From: IIICB1 sp035968095
GTDB taxonomy: Bacteria > Cyanobacteriota > Cyanobacteriia > Cyanobacteriales > SIO1D9
Direction: 5' to 3'
Length of the DNA: 7,591 nucleotides
Assembly (NCBI GenBank): GCA_035968095.1
Contig: JAWQFW010000254.1
Coordinates: forward strand, 1-7,591
The stretch's first letter is position 1. Each line of letters opens with the position of its first letter. The position numbers and the translations under genes were made by a program. Below the pieces are notes generated by a model. It was not told the DNA's origin and ran no database searches. It worked only from the letters and a program-made list of their open reading frames with translations. Below are positions 1 through 4,783 of this stretch, one piece after another.

Positions 1-39
1 CCTCCAACACCTCCAATTCCGCCAATTCCTAATCCCTAA
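1..39 (+). CDS. Possible 3' end of an upstream gene (proline-rich tail)
   Basis: Read in frame 1, the first 36 bases encode PPTPPIPPIPNP and then a TAA stop at 37-39. The tail is built from nonamers at 1-9, 10-18 and 19-27 of the form CCxCCAAyx. A proline-rich repeat of nine-base period fits a real protein C-terminus, and the stop lies inside the first heptamer of the repeat tract. Only twelve codons are visible and the rest of the gene would lie left of the window. The alternative is that the nonamers are simply part of the non-coding repeat tract that continues to base 107. No function can be given. Confidence 0.3.
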   Translation, partial: PPTPPIPPIPNP

Positions 40-107
40 TCCCCAATCCCCAATCCCCAATCCCTAATCCAAATTCCCAATCACCAATTCCCAATCCCAA
101 ATTCCCA
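1..107. repeat. Short tandem repeats (nonamers, then STRR-type heptamers)
   Basis: Three nonamers (1-27) are followed by five gap-free heptamers at 33-39, 40-46, 47-53, 54-60 and 61-67 with consensus TCCCYAA. A looser tract follows in which ATTCCCAA recurs at 73-80, 87-94 and 101-108, exactly 14 bases (two heptads) apart. Tandem heptamers of this kind are known in cyanobacterial intergenic DNA as short tandemly repeated repetitive sequences. The last copy shares its final A with the ATG of the next gene, so no spacer and no Shine-Dalgarno sequence are left in front of it. Confidence 0.9.
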
Positions 108-878
108 ATGAATAACGAACAAATCAGCGAATTACCCAAGCTACCAGAAATGGAGGAAATTTGGCAAAAAACGCTTCACTGGCAGCCAGACCCCCAACAA
201 AAGCAATTATTTCAGCAGCTTTATGAAGAGATTTTATCGGGTAATAGGCAACTAAATCTTACTCGTATTACTGAACCAAAACAGTTTTGGGAAAAGCATC
301 TTTGGGATTCTTTGCAAGGAATTGCACCTTTAGCTTTTGCCGATAAGTTACACGCAAATATGTCTTTAGAGGGAGCAAATATTATCGATATTGGTACAGG
401 TGCAGGTTTTCCGGGAATTCCCGTGGCGATCGCCACACCTCATTCCCAGGTTACTCTCCTTGATTCCACAGCCAAAAAAATTACCTTCCTCAACAAATTA
501 ATCACCAACTTAAAACTTCCTAATCTTAAAACCTTAACAGCCAGAGCAGAAGCGATCGCCCAACAACCCCAGCATCGAGAAGCTTATGATTTCGTCCTAA
601 TTCGCGCTGTAGCCAGTGTTTCTGTGTGTGCTGAATATGCGCTACCCTTACTCAAAATCGGCGGTATAGGGATACTTTATCGCGGTAACTGGACTGATGA
701 AGAACAGAAAAGTTTATCGCAAGCAGTTAAGCAACTCGGAGGGACAATCGAATCAATCGAAAGTTTTCACACACCCTTGAGTAAAAGTATCCGTCACTGC
801 GTCTATCTCGGCAAGCGCAAGCCCACTCCTCAAGAGTTTCCTCGCCCTGTCGGTATTCCCAGCCAACAACCTTTGTAA
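108..878 (+). CDS. rsmG: 16S rRNA (guanine-527-N7)-methyltransferase RsmG
   Basis: RsmG (GidB) uses S-adenosylmethionine to make m7G527 in 16S rRNA of the small ribosomal subunit, in the cytoplasm. Its loss is known to give low-level streptomycin resistance in several bacteria. The 256-residue product shows the N-terminal family segment GNRQLNLTRI (45-54) and WEKHLWDS (61-68), the SAM-binding motif IIDIGTGAGFPG (92-103), the acidic end of the second strand LLDS (117-120), RAE (146-148) and RAVA (166-169). The length is normal for the family. The proline-rich last ~20 residues look like a variable tail. The start is uncertain: the ATG at 108 arises from the repeat tract and has no ribosome binding site, while Met15 (position 150) is a plausible alternative because the conserved part (EEIWQKTLHWQP) begins there. 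Two HIP1 sites lie inside the gene (426-433, 552-559). The family call is firm. Confidence 0.96.
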   Translation: MNNEQISELPKLPEMEEIWQKTLHWQPDPQQKQLFQQLYEEILSGNRQLNLTRITEPKQFWEKHLWDSLQGIAPLAFADKLHANMSLEGANIIDIGTGAGFPGIPVAIATPHSQVTLLDSTAKKITFLNKLITNLKLPNLKTLTARAEAIAQQPQHREAYDFVLIRAVASVSVCAEYALPLLKIGGIGILYRGNWTDEEQKSLSQAVKQLGGTIESIESFHTPLSKSIRHCVYLGKRKPTPQEFPRPVGIPSQQPL

Positions 879-882
879 GTAA

Positions 883-900
883 GATTAAATTTAGTTAATC
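883..900. repeat. AT-rich inverted repeat between rsmG and xisH
   Basis: GATTAA at 883-888 and TTAATC at 895-900 are perfect 6-base arms around a 6-base loop. They lie 4 bases after the rsmG stop and 12 bases before the xisH start. It could be an operator-like site or a weak hairpin. It is AT-only in the stem apart from one pair and has no following T-run, so it is not a convincing terminator. It may be chance in AT-rich DNA. Confidence 0.25.
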
Positions 901-912
901 AATCATCAAAAA

Positions 913-1332
913 ATGTCAGCGAAGGATCGATTTCACGAGATTTTTAAAAGAGCTTTGCAAAAAGAAGGCTGGCAAATTACTCATGATCCTTTATGGATAC
1001 AAGTAGACGGTATTATTGATATGTATATCGATTTAGGGGCAGAGAAAATTATTGCTGCTGAAAGAGAAGGGCAAAAAATTGCTGTTGAGATTAAAAGTTT
1101 TTTAAGTCCATCTACTCTTTCTGAATTTCACACTGCGCTTGGACAATATATTAATTACCGTTATGCTTTGTCAAAACGACAATCAGAAAGAGTTTTATAC
1201 TTAGCAGTTCCGCAAAACATCTATAATATCTTTTTTCAGCGATCTTTTATTCAATCGGTAATTCAGGATAATCAAGTTAAGCTACTTATTTTTGATGTTG
1301 AAAAGGAGGAAATAATTAGATGTCAAAACTAA
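913..1332 (+). CDS. xisH: XisH family protein (PD-(D/E)XK-like nuclease fold)
   Basis: The 139-residue product matches the XisH family over its full length. XisH and XisI were first described in Anabaena PCC 7120, where both are needed for excision of the fdxN element together with the recombinase XisF. The pair is widespread in cyanobacteria that have no such element, so its general role is open. Visible family marks are the start MSAKDRFHEIF, the block IDMYIDLGAEKIIAAEREG (35-53) followed by KIAVEIKSF (55-63), and EFHTALGQYINYR (71-83). D36 or D40 with E59-I-K61 fits the D...ExK core of PD-(D/E)XK nucleases, to which XisH has been related. This is a pattern match, not proof of cutting. The next gene xisI overlaps its 3' end by 13 bases. 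No Shine-Dalgarno is seen before the ATG. The region looks AT-rich and lacks HIP1 sites. Family assignment is firm; nuclease activity is inferred. Confidence 0.93.
   Translation: MSAKDRFHEIFKRALQKEGWQITHDPLWIQVDGIIDMYIDLGAEKIIAAEREGQKIAVEIKSFLSPSTLSEFHTALGQYINYRYALSKRQSERVLYLAVPQNIYNIFFQRSFIQSVIQDNQVKLLIFDVEKEEIIRCQN
1303..1309 (+). promoter_or_regulatory. Ribosome binding site of xisI
   Basis: AAGGAGG, a near-perfect Shine-Dalgarno sequence, lies inside the end of xisH, 10 bases before the xisI ATG at 1320. It fixes the xisI start and shows that xisI is translated from the xisH message. It is the only strong ribosome binding site I see in front of a likely gene here. Confidence 0.8.
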
Positions 1333-1661
1333 CAAATTATTCTCAATGTATTCAAAAACTTTGCCGCGATTATGCCCAAAGAAGAAATGTAGGAGATAAT
1401 CAAGAAGTAGAAATTCAAACTATTTTTGATCGAGAACAGAATCATTATCAGCTAATTTATATTGGTTGGCAGAACGAAGAGCGAATTTTTGGACCAGTGC
1501 TACACCTCGATATTAAAGCTGATAAAATATGGATTCAATGGAATGGAACCGAGGAAGATGTTGCAGATGAATTGGTAAAAATGGGGGTTGACAAAGATGA
1601 TATTGTAATTGGATTTCAACCTCCTTATATAAGAAAATATACAGAATATGCTGTTGGTTAG
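1320..1661 (+). CDS. xisI: XisI family protein
   Basis: The 113-residue product is a typical full-length XisI protein, the obligate neighbour of XisH. Family marks are HYQLIYIGW (42-50), RIFGPVLHLDIKADKIWIQW (55-74), GTEEDVADELVKMGV (76-90), KDDIVIGFQPPYIRKYT (92-108) and the C-terminal AVG. In Anabaena PCC 7120 XisI acts with XisH and XisF in fdxN element excision, but its biochemical role is unknown and it has no enzyme motif that I recognise. The start is set by the AAGGAGG at 1303-1309, and the gene overlaps xisH by 13 bases. That fits coupled translation and a complex of the two products (inference). The stop TAG is only 8 bases from the 3' end of the opposing HicB-like gene, with no clear terminator between them. 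The family call is firm. Confidence 0.94.
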   Translation: MSKLTNYSQCIQKLCRDYAQRRNVGDNQEVEIQTIFDREQNHYQLIYIGWQNEERIFGPVLHLDIKADKIWIQWNGTEEDVADELVKMGVDKDDIVIGFQPPYIRKYTEYAVG

Positions 1662-1669
1662 CTTTGGTT

Positions 1670-1927
1670 TCAGAGACTTTCTACTATAGTTATCTGTGGT
1701 TTTGGTAAAGGTTTCCCTGTTTGGTTATAAGCGTAGATCAAATCTTCTAATACTTCCTTAGCGTTTTCTAATGCTTCTTCATAGGTTTCACCGTGTGTTT
1801 GGGCGTATTTTCCCCATTCAGGTAAACTAGCCACATAGACTCGATCATCTTCAGACCACTGAATTAAAATACTATAGATTATTACTACTTTGTAAAACTG
1901 AGAAGAGGCGATTATATTTAAGTACAA
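1670..1927 (-). CDS. Short HicB-like protein, start codon degenerate
   Basis: From residue 18 onward the 85-residue reading frame matches the small HicB-like family: YSILIQWSEDDRVYVASLPE (18-37), THGETYEEALENAKEVLEDLI (45-65 in one run) and GKPLPKP (71-77). HicB proteins are antitoxins of HicA mRNA-cleaving toxins and have a partial RNase H fold. This form lacks the C-terminal DNA-binding domain of long HicB proteins, and no hicA is next to it, so it is an orphan. The only usable start is a TTG at 1927. The frame is open back to a TGA at 2006-2008 with no ATG or GTG. Relatives usually begin close to the YSI segment, where this gene has ATA (1880-1882), as if an ATG had been lost. The first ~16 residues look unlike the family. 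It lies 43 bases downstream of the aldo/keto reductase on the same strand. It may be weakly expressed, start from TTG, or be a silenced gene. Confidence 0.65.
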   Translation of the reverse strand: MYLNIIASSQFYKVVIIYSILIQWSEDDRVYVASLPEWGKYAQTHGETYEEALENAKEVLEDLIYAYNQTGKPLPKPQITIVESL

Positions 1928-1928
1928 A

Positions 1929-1942
1929 CTAACTGATAACTG
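1929..1942. repeat. Two-copy heptamer remnant (TAACTG type)
   Basis: CTAACTG at 1929-1935 is followed directly by ATAACTG at 1936-1942. It resembles the GATAACT/CAGTTAT heptamer tracts common between cyanobacterial genes. It sits between the stop of the aldo/keto reductase and the putative TTG start of the HicB-like gene, so repeat insertion may have altered that gene's leader (inference). Confidence 0.5.
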
Positions 1943-1970
1943 CTCAAGGAGGCTAGTTGATATTCTTAAA

Positions 1971-3152
1971 TTATTGTTGTGAAAGACGTTTAACGTTTTT
2001 ATCTCTCAATAAGCGATCGCACTCCGCTAAATATTCTGGTATCTTTTCAGCATGGGGACTGTTAGCGAGACATTCACTGAAATCTAGTTTCTCTAGGTTA
2101 TCTGCTTTTTGTCCGGGAAACCAATGTCCGCCGTTACCTAGCATATTGTAACGGGCTTTGCCGTATTCGATCATATCGTAGGCTAAAGCTAGGTTTCTCA
2201 GCCACAATATTGTGGGAATATTGATATTTCCGGGAGTTTCTTCGTAGTTAGGTAAACCTTGCTCCCAAGTATGATACCAATTTTCGCCGAGAGTGGCGAT
2301 CGCCGTTTCTGCTAATCTCCCTAAAATTTCCGGTAAGATTTCTTCTGCTTTCTCTAATAACGGTAAAACTTTTAAATGTTCGTCAAAATCTGACGGTTTC
2401 GCTGCACCTAAACTCAGGGTATGCACCTCCGGATGACTCAAACAAAATAAGTCATTAAACACCATCGGACTCAGTGGTTTACACAATTCTACCAACTTTT
2501 CCGGCGGGTTATAAAGATGTCCGCCTTTATCGGAAGGACTAATAATAAATACCCCCATATCGTGACGGTTTGCTGCTTCAATTGCCGCCCAATTATCTTG
2601 AAAAATATAATACCAATGAAGATTAACATAATCGAATTCATTTGTGGAAATAGTCTTGACAATTATGTCTGTTGCTCCATGTGTCGAAAAGCCCACAAAA
2701 CGAACTTTTCCTTCTTTCTGTAACTGTCTTGCTACTTCTAAACAGCCACCTGGCTTCACTGTATAAGCTAATAATTCTTCAGTATTAATACCATGAAAAC
2801 CGAGTAAATCAACATAATCTAATTTCAGGAAAGCCAAAGATTTATCAAATGTTTGGCGAAACTTTTTCGGGTCTGCATTCGGAGAAACTTTTGTTTGGAC
2901 AATCAGCTTTTCTCTCGGTAAATTAGGCAAAACTCTCCCTAATTGTAACTCAGAAGTTCCATAACCTCTGGCTGTTTCAATATGATTAATTCCTACTTCT
3001 AAAGCGCGATTAATTGTTGCTTCTATATTGCGCTGATTTTTCTTGGGAATTGTCCAGTGAGGGACATCTTTCCATTGAAACTGATAACGCATTCCCCCGC
3101 AAGAGAAAACAGGTATTTGTAATTCTGTGCGACCAAATCTACGATATTCCAT
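1971..3152 (-). CDS. Aldo/keto reductase family oxidoreductase
   Basis: A 393-residue predicted NAD(P)H-dependent aldo/keto reductase; substrate unknown. The TIM-barrel domain spans about residues 1-255: the start MEYRRFGRTELQIP, the INHIETARGYGTSE block (55-68), IVQTK (84-88), DYVDLLGFHG (112-121) and GKVRFVGFSTHG (148-159). These place Tyr64, Lys88 and His120 as three members of the catalytic tetrad; the fourth, normally Asp, is Glu59. A C-terminal extension (~256-393) is shared with the larger COG1453-type reductases. In many of those it carries ferredoxin-like CxxCxxC clusters, but here only scattered Cys361 and Cys378 remain, so no 4Fe-4S cluster is expected. The ATG start fits the family; the upstream AAAGTAAAAG is a weak ribosome site. 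The HicB-like gene follows 43 bases downstream. HIP1 sites lie at 2013-2020 and 2296-2303. Confidence 0.9.
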   Translation of the reverse strand: MEYRRFGRTELQIPVFSCGGMRYQFQWKDVPHWTIPKKNQRNIEATINRALEVGINHIETARGYGTSELQLGRVLPNLPREKLIVQTKVSPNADPKKFRQTFDKSLAFLKLDYVDLLGFHGINTEELLAYTVKPGGCLEVARQLQKEGKVRFVGFSTHGATDIIVKTISTNEFDYVNLHWYYIFQDNWAAIEAANRHDMGVFIISPSDKGGHLYNPPEKLVELCKPLSPMVFNDLFCLSHPEVHTLSLGAAKPSDFDEHLKVLPLLEKAEEILPEILGRLAETAIATLGENWYHTWEQGLPNYEETPGNINIPTILWLRNLALAYDMIEYGKARYNMLGNGGHWFPGQKADNLEKLDFSECLANSPHAEKIPEYLAECDRLLRDKNVKRLSQQ

Positions 3153-3286
3153 TCTTTTACTTTATTATTTTAAATTAATATTACTAAACTATGTTACCAA
3201 ATTTATCTACTGAAAGTAAGCATTTTTGCTGCTAATTTTTGATGAATTTGCTTGTTTGTTTACGGAATTGTTTTTTTTCGCGCATA

Positions 3287-3311
3287 CTCCAAAGGAGAAC
3301 TCGTTTCGAGT
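3287..3311. repeat. Two adjacent mini-hairpins
   Basis: CTCC-AAA-GGAG (3287-3297) is followed after one base by ACTCG-TTT-CGAGT (3299-3311). Both are perfect inverted repeats with three-base loops. They resemble the small palindromic modules that make up dispersed intergenic repeats in cyanobacteria. Neither is followed by a run of T on either strand that would make it a classical terminator. Confidence 0.6.
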
Positions 3312-3312
3312 A

Positions 3313-3340
3313 GACGCAAAGACGCAAAGAAAGACGCAAA
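3313..3340. repeat. GACGCAAA direct repeats
   Basis: GACGCAAA occurs at 3313-3320, 3321-3328 and 3333-3340, that is with steps of 8 and 12 bases, and is followed by an A-rich run. Short ACGCAAAG-type repeats of this look are frequent in cyanobacterial intergenic DNA. No function is visible. Confidence 0.65.
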
Positions 3341-3356
3341 AAAACAAAAATGAGAT

Positions 3357-3416
3357 GTTTATCTTAATTTGAGGCAGAGCCTCTGTGGAGCGTTCCCCTG
3401 CGGAGCCAGGAAACGA
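3357..3416. repeat. Hairpin-bearing repeat, copy 1
   Basis: This 60-base unit matches copy 2 (3438-3497) at 56 of 60 positions by my alignment. It contains the perfect hairpin GAGGC-AGA-GCCTC (3371-3383) and a second imperfect hairpin at 3391-3415 with outer arms CGTT/AACG and inner arms CCTG/CAGG. The GGCAGAGCCTC...GGAACGAG layout is a dispersed repeat seen in many filamentous cyanobacteria. It could act as an RNA 3' structure for pyrD, since on the minus strand it would be transcribed after that gene. Confidence 0.85.
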
Positions 3417-3437
3417 GGGAAGAGGTAATATTATTAA

Positions 3438-3497
3438 GTTTATTTTAATCTGAGGCAGAGCCTCTGTGGGGCGTTCCCCGGCGGAGCCAGGAAACGA
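3438..3497. repeat. Hairpin-bearing repeat, copy 2
   Basis: This is the second copy of the unit, exactly 81 bases from copy 1 with a 21-base spacer between them. The hairpin GAGGC-AGA-GCCTC (3452-3464) is unchanged. In the second hairpin (3472-3496) the inner stem has shifted to GGC/GCC, so pairing is kept in a different register. It ends 9 bases from the pyrD stop codon, close enough to shape the 3' end of the pyrD message. It lacks the U-run of a standard intrinsic terminator. Confidence 0.85.
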
Positions 3498-3506
3498 AGT
3501 TGTTTT

Positions 3507-4640
3507 TTAATTTTTGGTGGTGTTACTGATACCTACGGCTTGAGAAATAGAAGTTAAATCATGCTTTTCTAATTGCTGTAATAAGCCAGACAAAATACTT
3601 TTGACTATCCAGGGACCTTCGTAAACAAAACCTGTATAAATTTGAACTAAACTTGCGCCAGCAGTGATTTTTTCCCAGGCATCTTCGGCAGAGAAAATGC
3701 CGCCTACGCCAATGATGGGTAATTTTCCGTTGGTTTGCTGGAAGATAAAACGAATGACTTCTGTGGAGCGTTTTTGTAGAGGTAAGCCACTAATTCCACC
3801 TGCTTCTGCGGTGACAGATTTTCCAGTTTTGGTAATAATTTGAGTTTGTAAAATATCGCGGCGAATAGTCGTATTTGTGGCAATAATTCCTGCTAAATTA
3901 TAACTTTGGGCGAGGTCGATTACATCAGCGATCGCCTCCCACTCCAAATCGGGAGAAATCTTGACAAGAAGCGGTTTTTGTGCTTTATTTTCTTGTAACA
4001 GAGCATCAAGAATCTGACGTAACTGAGCCGGATCTTGGAGCGATCGCAGTCCTGGAGTATTCGGCGAACTCACATTCACCACAAAGTAGTCACCAAACTC
4101 TTGTAAAAGCTGAAAACTTTCGCGATAATCTCTTGCCGCCTCCTCTAGAGGTGTTACCTTAGACTTACCAAGGTTAATGCCCCAAGGGATCTGAGCAGAA
4201 TCTCGCTGACTCAAATTCTCAGCCAAAGCCAAGCTACCGCGATTGTTAAACCCCATCCGATTCAGCACCGCTTTGTCTTCTAACAAACGAAACAAGCGCG
4301 GACGAGAATTTCCTGGTTGAGGATGCTGAGTTACCGTTCCTAACTCCGCAAAACCAAAGCCCAAAGTTCCCCAAATTCCAGCAGCGACACCATCCTTATC
4401 AAATCCGGCTGCAAGTCCCACAGGATTAGGAAAATCAATTCCCCACAAAGTTTGTTCCAGACGGACATCGCGCAAACAACAAGATTGCTCTAACTGACTC
4501 AACAACAAACTGTTTCCCGGACGTTTTTGGTTTCTTTCCAGCCAACTTAACAAACGCAAACTGTAGTGATGTAACCATTCAGGATCGGTTTTCAAACCAG
4601 AAAACAACACCGGACGAATTGCAGCTTGGTAAATATCCAC
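3507..4640 (-). CDS. pyrD: Dihydroorotate dehydrogenase (quinone), class 2
   Basis: PyrD oxidises dihydroorotate to orotate, the fourth step of de novo pyrimidine synthesis, using FMN and passing electrons to the membrane quinone pool. The 377-residue length and the N-terminal extension (1-65, helical membrane-contact region with LKTDPEWLHHYSLRLLSWL at 16-34) mark the class 2, membrane-associated type. Motifs: GLAAGFDKDG (75-84), ELGTVTQHPQPGN (99-111), NRMGFNNRG (127-135), NLGKSK (156-161), NVSSPNTPGLR (189-199) with Ser192 as the expected catalytic base, VKISPD (226-231), ATNTT (254-258), GGISG (281-285), and the phosphate-binding end GVGGI (311-315) and AGASLVQIYTG (327-337). The start is GTG at 4640: the product begins MDIYQ as in relatives, and the frame upstream meets a TGA with no ATG between. 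HIP1 sites lie at 3928-3935 and 4040-4047. The gene stands alone, divergent from the GAF protein gene. Confidence 0.97.
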   Translation of the reverse strand: MDIYQAAIRPVLFSGLKTDPEWLHHYSLRLLSWLERNQKRPGNSLLLSQLEQSCCLRDVRLEQTLWGIDFPNPVGLAAGFDKDGVAAGIWGTLGFGFAELGTVTQHPQPGNSRPRLFRLLEDKAVLNRMGFNNRGSLALAENLSQRDSAQIPWGINLGKSKVTPLEEAARDYRESFQLLQEFGDYFVVNVSSPNTPGLRSLQDPAQLRQILDALLQENKAQKPLLVKISPDLEWEAIADVIDLAQSYNLAGIIATNTTIRRDILQTQIITKTGKSVTAEAGGISGLPLQKRSTEVIRFIFQQTNGKLPIIGVGGIFSAEDAWEKITAGASLVQIYTGFVYEGPWIVKSILSGLLQQLEKHDLTSISQAVGISNTTKN

Positions 4641-4783
4641 AAAAGTTAAAGGGGGTGAGACTCAACAGGCAAAAAAATACTTCTTGCTAGATAATACAAG
4701 CAAATGTCTCCCTAATTATTGTTTATTTACCGTTCCTTAAGCCAACGACTTGCTAAATTAATCAACTAGAGACAACAACAAAA
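4641..4783. promoter_or_regulatory. Divergent promoter region pyrD / GAF protein gene
   Basis: This 143-base gap between two divergent starts must hold both promoters. The best -10-like element on the minus strand is TATTAT (complement of 4691-4696), which would give pyrD a leader of about 45 bases. On the plus strand GATAAT (4690-4695) overlaps it and would give the GAF gene a leader of about 80 bases. Neither has a good -35 hexamer at the usual distance, so the exact sites are guesses. No riboswitch-like structure or hairpin of note is seen. Neither gene has a clear Shine-Dalgarno sequence. Confidence 0.35.

Larger units (their letters stand above)
3153..3506. other. 354-base gene-free stretch rich in small repeats
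   Basis: This lies downstream of pyrD and upstream of the aldo/keto reductase, both on the minus strand. I find no convincing reading frame or tRNA. The part next to the reductase (about 3153-3280) is AT-rich and should hold the reductase promoter, though no clear -35/-10 pair stands out. From 3286 onward it is a chain of repeat elements: two tiny perfect hairpins, three GACGCAAA direct repeats, and two copies of a 60-base hairpin-bearing repeat. These are listed separately. Confidence 0.8.

Noticed and set aside
883..900. Intrinsic terminator after rsmG
   Set aside because: The stem is only six pairs, nearly all A-T, and no T-run follows, so it is listed only as a weak inverted repeat.
913..1661. 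xisHI as proof of an fdxN-type excisable element here
   Set aside because: No serine recombinase, no nif genes and no paired recombination sites are visible in the window.
1670..1970. A complete HicAB toxin-antitoxin pair
   Set aside because: No HicA-like frame is present: 43 bases upstream lies the reductase stop and 8 bases downstream the opposing xisI.
1957..2151. Plus-strand frame with TTG start 4 bases after an AAGGAGG (1946-1952)
   Set aside because: It lies antisense to the C-terminal codons of the aldo/keto reductase, has a rare start, and the product resembles nothing. The ribosome-site match is likely chance.
2517..2723. Plus-strand frame of 68 codons
   Set aside because: It is antisense inside the aldo/keto reductase, whose own frame is supported by family motifs across this stretch.
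3357..3497. Two direct repeats with a 21-base spacer as a mini CRISPR array
   Set aside because: Only two copies, 60-base units with internal hairpins, an AT-rich spacer similar to flanking DNA, and no cas genes. It fits a dispersed intergenic repeat instead.
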